From Breviolum minutum Mf 1.05b.01 (taxonomy: Eukaryota > Sar > Dinophyceae > Suessiales > Symbiodiniaceae), in NCBI GenBank assembly GCA_000507305.1, contig DF239026.1, positions 362,844 to 426,843 on the forward strand: a DNA stretch of 64,000 bases, given 5' to 3'. Each line of letters starts with the position of its first letter. Within the stretch, counting starts at the first letter, position 1. Of the stretch, positions 58,189 to 64,000 are shown piece after piece. The position numbers and the translations under genes are program-made. The notes under the pieces were generated by a model. That model did no database searches, had not been told where the DNA came from, and saw nothing but the letters and a program-made list of their open reading frames with translations.

Positions 58189-59668
58189 TCAAACCAAACG
58201 GCAAGAATAACCACTGCCTATGTTGATTTGATCAAGCTCCTTTGGTGACGGTGCTATGTGATCGACAAACACCATGCAAGCATTGTGAGCATCGTCACTG
58301 GGCATGGTTTCATCATGTTTCACTGTGATGGTACGGATTGATGTATGTCATCATCCCGCATGATTCTCCGCTTCCTTCCTTTTAAACAAAAAAGCAGCTC
58401 GAATACGACATCTTGAAGAGGTTTGGACCGTGGTTCCAGTGGTTCCCTATATAGCCTTCAGTTTTTGCGCTTCCCGAACTGGTCCAAAGCCCTCAACACT
58501 AAATTACCATTCGAAAGGTTTTTTGTGAAAGGGACTGCTTAATAAAGTTTAAAAAAGTAGGGAAACACATGGGTGTTTCCCAAAATCGAGGTACCCCAAA
58601 ATGGATGGTTTATAATGGAAAACCCTATTAAAATGGATGATTTGGAGATACGACTATTTTTGGAAACACCCACATTCAGTTTTAGGTAAAGTATATATCT
58701 CATTTTGAAGAAGCACCAAACTTAAGGCAACACAACCGGAAATTGATAAACAACAAAAAAAGCTAACCATTAACATCCAATCAGTTACACTGCTGTTCAA
58801 AGAAACACATGTCTCTAGCAGCTATTGCGTCCAGGTTTTTGCAAAGAAAAACCGCCTCTGAATCCGCCCAATGATACTCATAACTGGTTGATCAAAAATA
58901 AATTCAAAAGGCCATAATGATGATAGGAACAAAAACATTTACAGTATATGTGCCAAGGTCTAAACTCCTTATATTGGGGACGGTCATCCCACCTTAAATA
59001 GGGAATCCTTATAATGGGTATACAAACCCCTATATTGGGTTGATGACCACCCCGTATTCTATGGAAATCATGGGAGTTTAGACCCCTGGCACATATGAAG
59101 GAAAAAAAACAATCCCTGCCAAAATATCCAAATATTTTCCATGGCATTTCACATCATTTCATGAAAACAAAACAACTTAACTATACCGTCCCCTTTCATT
59201 CAAATGGACTCCCCAATGCCCCAGCTGGGAGGAGGCCCAAGGGGGCACTGTGGTGGCTGCAACCGGTTTGGAGCTCCGGGGAGGTTGGGGTCCGGGTGGA
59301 TCTCGGGGATCTCGAAGGACAGGAGCTTTGGAGGGCACTGGTGGTAGAGACCAAGCCCGAGGCTTGGGCTTCAACTCCTTGCTCCTTGGTTTGCCAGGAA
59401 TGTGCTGAACAACCCCATCTATAAACACTGAAGAATAACCAAGCCCCATCTGTCTTCGGGTAAGACAAATCACCAACATTTACCATTTAAGCGCACACAA
59501 ATTTCCCACCATCTCCCCACATCTCCCTATCCATTACTCCCAACCCCATCTCCCCAACAACCCCCTTGTAAAAAAGCCCCTCCCCCCCGTTTCCTGCTCT
59601 GCTCCGAGCTTGGCCGCCGCGTCAAAGGTGGCAAGGCGCGAGCCATGAGACGAAAACCACTCGGCCAT
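58189..59668 (-). CDS. small proline-rich protein gene, unknown
   Basis: Exon 1 (59668-59594) starts with ATG in a CACC context and encodes MAEWFSSHGSRLATFD followed by AAKLGAEQ; its donor is read as GA. Exon 2 (59404-59210) joins in phase 0 and is rich in Pro and Lys (HIPGKPRSKELKPKPRAW, then PPGPQPPRSSKPV). Exon 3 (58491-58456) reads GFGPVREAQKLK with a GC donor. A last exon ending at TGA 58191-58189 reads DDAHNACMVFVDHIAPSP, then KELDQIN. The start phase of the last exon does not match exon 3, so one piece may be missing. All three frames of exon 2 are open; the chosen frame follows from phase. No known domain. Confidence 0.45.
58570..58672. mobile_element. family L, copy 2
   Basis: Arms GGGTGTTTCC / GGAAACACCC. 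The inner 50 bp is almost identical to copy 1, including TGGATGGTTTATAATGG. Confidence 0.88.
58945..59096. mobile_element. family K, copy 2
   Basis: Strong inverted ends ATATGTGCCAAGGTCTAAAC / GTTTAGACCCCTGGCACATA and inner ATTGGGTTGATGACC. In the 3' part of the small proline-rich gene. Confidence 0.82.
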
Positions 59669-60231
59669 GGTGGGTGTTGGATGCTGGGTGTGTTTTTCAA
59701 AGGTAAACAAAAAGGTAGGAATGAATCAACAGTTTCTATAGGGATTGATTAAAGGGTTGAATTTTTTTTAAGGGGGCTATATTTTTGTGCTATATAAGGT
59801 GCACCAATCGGGTTGATTATTAAAAGGCCCCCATCCCAAGGCACCCAGTCATCCAATCACCTCTGAAACGATGAGGTCTTTAGTCTTTATAGGTGCCATG
59901 AAACCATTCTCAGGTGATTTTTCATCCCCAAACGAAGGGTGCCTTGGTTTCTCAGTTTACTTTTGGGAGATGCCATTTTTGGCCGGGTAGATTGTAATTC
60001 CTGTGCTTCGCTTGTAGATGCCATGTTTTTTTGGTTGGAAATCTCATGAGGTGTTCTAAAAAGCTTGGGCCAAGACCAAGTGGCAATGGTAGGTGATGTG
60101 TCTTCTTTATAATGTTTGCATTGCTCGTTTGCACATTTCTTGAGGTATGGCTCAAACATAATGGAGGTCCCAAAATGCAAACTCCAATCGCTACGTATGA
60201 CATGATATCACCAAACGTGTTGGCAAATGTT

Positions 60232-62410
60232 TCAAAAAACACTCTTCCCTAGGGCATCGGTTGTCATATTCTCAGCTGATGAGCAAGGGGTGTCCTTCAT
60301 CACCTCCGAAAACGCAAGGTACTTAGGTTCCATGAAACCCTTCTCAGTTTCGGTGAGTGATTGGATCCCTAGGGCTTGAAGATAAAAGGCTGGTTCAGGT
60401 ATGGATGAAGCTAAGGAAATATTAAATATGAAGCTACGGAAAGAGAGGTAAACTAACATTAGTCCATAGAAAATGCACCATTTCGATGGTATCTACCAGG
60501 GAAAGCTGTGGATTTTCCATGGCTATGTTGGTTTATACCTGTAAGTTGTAGCACTCTCTGAGATGTTTTCTGTCCAACACTTCCAATGATTTGAAAAGGG
60601 TCTGACTCCTCCCAGACTCGAGCAAATCCCCATCTGGAAAACAAACATGGCCGACAGACATGCCTATATCAGACTATAATCAACTGCAAATTTATAGAAG
60701 GAATCTCATTGCAAATGTAGCTATGTAAATTGATGATAGGAGTTGGATTTCCAACTTCTCTTGAAGGGTTCTTCATACCTTACACCTCATTGAGTCTCGT
60801 TATGGTGTTGCGTACCCCGAATTATCGACCTGAAACACCTGTTTCTTATGATTCGTTTTTAAAAAGGAAACCTTTCCCAACTTGGATTTGCATAAGATAC
60901 GAAGATACTAAGATAATTGAAACATCTGAAAAAAACTCCCAAATGGTAGTTTGTGATCCAACATGGTAGGGAGTAACAAATCACCTCAAACAAAAGCCGA
61001 TGTAAGGGGTGAACATTGTCCTAAAGACATCCAGTCATATCAGGCCTCCTGAGGTGTTTCGGGTATGTTTTAAGGGTGTTTCGTCATACCCTCTCAGAAG
61101 GTGTTTGGATTTCTAGGGTTGATTTCTAAAAAAAAAACACCTCTGAAAACGGCCACCGGCCTACCTGCAGCTTGTTTTTTTCTGGGGCCGGTGGTTTGCG
61201 CGTTCTGAAGAGACCTGGTAACTGTTAAAACCATCAGCAAAAATGCTCTGGTGAAACTGCACTGCTCGTTTCGAATCTCGCCAAACAGAAAAAACATGGG
61301 CGCTTTCATGGAAAGCGAAACACTCCATGAGCGAGAGAAGGCAACCTCTTAAAATGCGAATTTCAAGAGTCTTCTCTCCCATTCCTGCTGTTCTTTTAAC
61401 CCCGTTTTCAAGCATCTGTCAAAAGTTATTTTAGAAATCTTTGATAACATGTTTAATGTATCCTCTCATTGAAACTGACATACCACAGATTTGAAGTGGA
61501 AAAGGGGAGAAAACACGCCTGCAGAACGTAAAAACCTACAAGGTCCTTCGAAAAATAAATGCACGTTGGCTCATTTCAGCAATTTGGATCCATTGGGGAG
61601 AATGCAAATGTTTCGCAAACTCTCAAGACCTGAAATAATAAGGATCAACATTGTATGGAAATTAGGGTGAAACCAAAACCACTTCATAGGCTGTAAATTC
61701 ATTAAACTGGATCATACTATATCATACTGGGCCATTACTAGTCAAAGCATCATATTTTGCTGCCAACACAAAACATTTGCCTGCAGGAAACATGGCAAAC
61801 CTATGGCTAATATGAATTCACGATCAAAAGGAATCTTTTAAGATCAATCTTGTAAGGTATCGGAAAAAATGCAACATGATGTAGTGCATTCCCCAAGTTT
61901 AACATGGAACCTGAAAATGATGATGTCCAATAGGAATCTCATCTTCCAAGGGCTGATTTTCAGGTGAACCATGTTAAACTTCAGGGGTGTAGGTAGTACT
62001 GAATCCATGGCAATCATTGCATTGTCAACTCTCAAACCCATGAAGATGCAAAAATCCATGTATCATTTTCCTATACCCAAAGAACCCCCCCCAATTCTTG
62101 GCTGCAGTCTATGCGTTTGCCCAAAATATTTGAACCCCCAAAGTGAGGAGTAAACGATCAAGTACTCTGGTAAACTATACATTGCAATGGAAAATGGACC
62201 TTTTTGAAGATGTATTCCCTATTAAAAGATAGGGATCTTCCAGCCAGCCATGTTAGTTTACTGGAGTGTATCTTGAGTTGTCATTTTTGTTGGTCTTCTG
62301 TAACGCCACATGGCGAGATTTGCTGATTGAGCTGCGGAGATCTTGGAGGGCTTCGCCCAGAGAGAGCTGATGTAGCAGCGAGACACTCCCTAAAATAACT
62401 AACTGGGCAC
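60232..62410 (-). CDS. unknown gene with a 128-nt intron made of one foldback element
   Basis: Exons: 62410-62305 (AQLVILGSVSLLHQLSLG, then EALQDLRSS, an amphipathic helix), 61415-61215 (67 codons from an ATG right after a TTTTGACAG acceptor, with VFSVWRDSKRAVQFHQS, ending at TACCAG/GTCTCT), 60633-60539 (WGFARVWEESDPFQIIGSVG, ending at TTACAG/GTATAA) and 60410-60232 (FMEPKYLAFSEVMKD, stop TGA). The last two join in phase 1. The ATG at 61415 could be the true start after a trans-splice acceptor, in which case the 62410 exon belongs elsewhere. Phase between 61215 and 60633 does not match, so an exon is probably missing. No family was recognised. Confidence 0.45.
60411..60538 (-). other. intron consisting of one family D element
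   Basis: Donor TTACAG/GTATAA at 60538 and acceptor TTTCCTTAG at 60411 (an earlier AG gives 60434). The near-palindromic D5 element occupies 60446-60541, so it spans the donor and nearly the whole intron. Joining the exons keeps phase 1. Confidence 0.65.
60446..60541. mobile_element. family D, copy 5, forms an intron
   Basis: AGGTAAACTAACATTAG ... CTATGTTGGTTTATACCT. Both ends contain GTA, so either strand can offer a GT donor. Confidence 0.85.
61040..61118. mobile_element. family O, copy 3
   Basis: GCCTCCTGAGGTGTTTCGGG ... CTCTCAGAAGGTGTTTGGAT; left end incomplete. Confidence 0.6.
61889..61990. mobile_element. family F, copy 5
   Basis: Worn left end; AAGTTTAACATGGAACCTG ... CATGTTAAACTTCAGGGGTG. 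Confidence 0.8.
62163..62270. mobile_element. family D, copy 6
   Basis: TACTCTGGTAAACTATAC ... CATGTTAGTTTACTGGAGTG. It begins 35 bp past the donor of the exon ending at 62305. Confidence 0.82.
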
Positions 62411-62528
62411 CTGCAAGGAAGGCATCCAAAGAATAGGAAACTAATTATCATGAAGTCTTCTAATAAATCACACTCATGTTTATCTATCTTTCAGGGTTGA
62501 ACTGGTTTTCAGTTCGTTTTTGTTCGAA

Positions 62529-62603
62529 AAATCAACTAATGGTCAATTGTTGGTTTGGGTTGGTGGTTTGGATTCCTAGGATCCTCTTATGAAAGGGATT
62601 GTT
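62529..62603. mobile_element. family M, half copy
   Basis: TAATGGTCAATTGTTGGTTT ... GAAAGGGATTGTTACTG; the right arm is absent. Confidence 0.55.
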
Positions 62604-62669
62604 ACTGAACGGCACCCTTGAACAACTGTTTCCACAAAAACATCCTGCTCAATCCTTATCAGCTCCCTG

Positions 62670-63745
62670 TCAGGCGTTTCCCTTTGCGATGTGTCGGGTT
62701 GATGCTGCGAGATCCTCGCCGTTGATTCGGAGGTGGGGATTTATCGGCTGCCCGGTTGTTTGCTTTAAAACTTAGATGTAAAAGACTTATGCACTGTACT
62801 GTGTATATAAAAAATGTATATATATATAAATATACAACATATATACACCGTATGTATATATATATGATATATGTTACACATGTTACAATACAGTGAAGAT
62901 ATGAAATTTCCCTTTGGGCCCTGGCGCCATGCCTGGCCTATTTTTTTTCGGCGAAAACTCTTAAGCTCAGAGAGAGTTTTTTTCGCAACCCGGGGGGCAT
63001 TTTTTGACACCAACCCAAACAAAGCACTGTTTTATAGAAAAATCCCTTGGAAATTAAAATACATTTGTCAAATTGGATCATTTCCTCAAGGATCGGGGTG
63101 AACATTAAAAACATTTGAAACCACCAACCAGATTTGTATGGTTTGATCCCCCAAAAAATATGTTCTTTTCTTTTGCTACCAGGAGAGGTATCATCCGTCG
63201 CAACAACCTTTCGAATGCGAGACGCCTTCCGAAAGGAAAGTTTCATTGGGGATCCTGTACTAAAATTGGAATCATTGTGGTGGTCACTGTTACTGTTGTT
63301 ACTGTTACTGGGAAGGAAATACATCCACAAAAAACCCTTAACCCCATGACCCTTCTTTTGCTTGGAAAAAACACAACCAAAACAACACCTTTGGAGGGGT
63401 CGAAAAGGTTCTGTACATAAATACCTACTGCATATAGAGCATGTAAAAAGGTGAGTATGCGATTATATGCGTATATATATATATATATACTGCTTGGTGG
63501 TCTCAACCCATCTGAAAAGCATTAGTCAAAATGGGAATCTTCCCCAAATAGGGGTGAAAATAAAAAAAATGAAACCACCACCCAGCACATATAAGTTACC
63601 TATTACACTATCTTGCATTGAATCAAAAAGACTGAGCTACCTTAAATCCAAGGAAAGAATTGAGAATAACCGTGCTATAAACAAAAAAAAGCCCTTCCCT
63701 TCCACCGCACCGCCAGGCTGATAGGCCTCATTGTATTGGCGGCCA
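62670..63745 (-). CDS. 3' part of an unknown gene entering from the right edge
   Basis: Candidate exons: 63745-63706 (GRQYNEAYQPGGA), 63254-63180 (SPMKLSFRKASRIRKVVATD) and 62747-62670 (INPHLRINGEDLAASTRHIA, stop TGA). Each has an AG acceptor, and the first two have GT donors, but the phases do not all agree. The pieces may come from more than one gene. No domain was recognised. Confidence 0.3.
63062..63129. mobile_element. family A, copy 14, left arm missing
   Basis: Starts in the core (TTGTCAAATTGGATCATTTC) and ends with TTTGAAACCACCAACC. Confidence 0.75.
63493..63582. mobile_element. family A, copy 15
   Basis: Left arm CTTGGTGGTCTCAACCC, core TTAGTCAAAATGGGAATC, right arm GAAACCACCACCC. 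Confidence 0.85.
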
Positions 63746-63813
63746 CTCTAAATGGAGATGTGAGCCAAGTTCACCTCACTTTTACCCAACAAGATGCAGC
63801 AAGTAAGAGCATG

Positions 63814-63908
63814 GTTGGTGGTTTCCAACCCATTTGAACAAAAATTAGTCAAATTGGATCATTTGCCCAAGAATCGGGGTGGAAAATAACACATATTTGA
63901 ACCCACCA
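63814..63908. mobile_element. family A, copy 16
   Basis: Left arm GTTGGTGGTTTCCAACCC, right arm TTTGAACCCACCAGC. Third family A copy within 900 bp at the right edge. Confidence 0.85.
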
Positions 63909-64000
63909 GCAAGAGTCCACCATCTCCAGTCAAGAGTGATGAATGCATTCATGTTCAATGGTTGTTTCTGGTTCCCTTAATAGGTGGTAGGTGATATATG

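Noticed and set aside
59095-59424. Plus-strand frame of 109 codons (GALWWLQPVWSSGE...)
   Set aside because: It is antisense to the proline-rich exon 59404-59210, which has an acceptor and a phase-matched first exon with ATG.

Overview
This looks like nuclear DNA of a dinoflagellate, perhaps a relative of Symbiodiniaceae or Polarella; the group is an inference. The evidence is threefold. (1) There is a frameshifted ubiquitin-like/RCC1-repeat copy of a type common in dinoflagellate genomes, and a LINE whose reverse transcriptase has FVDD. (2) Many short exons (25-200 nt) can be joined in phase only by allowing GC and GA donors beside GT, with direct repeats such as AGGAGC or CAAGG at both intron ends. 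(3) All convincing genes lie on the minus strand in head-to-tail order with short gaps. No bacterial-style genes, tRNAs, rRNAs or CRISPR arrays were seen. Exons are GC-richer than the surrounding AT-rich introns. All gene models were built by eye from reading frame, splice signals and phase.

Layout from right to left, which is the direction of transcription: a partial gene entering from the right edge (63745-62670); an unknown gene (62410-60232); a small proline-rich gene (59668-58189); a TPR-repeat protein gene (ATG 58052, stop 45657, about 18 exons); a short-chain dehydrogenase/reductase gene with a possible N-myristoylation start (ATG 44483, end near 23378, about 18 exons); an unknown Cys-containing gene (about 17827-14648); and a secreted clan GH-A (GH2-like) glycoside hydrolase gene (ATG 14306 down to at least 3387). 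Introns of the dehydrogenase gene hold a 3.46 kb 5'-truncated LINE and the UBL-RCC1 copy.

The most striking content is a set of about 15 families of short foldback elements (mostly 85-160 bp, near-palindromic, named A to P here). They total about 60 copies in 64 kb, often nested or abutting. In several places one element, or a nest of elements, fills a whole predicted intron and its termini lie at the splice sites: a D copy at 60538-60411, an E copy at 8393-8275, and a C element containing E and D at 26041-25723. This fits introner-type transposable elements, which are known in dinoflagellates; the family names and boundaries here are mine. A 485 bp large palindrome, several trinucleotide repeats and a CTAT/CTGT array complete the picture.
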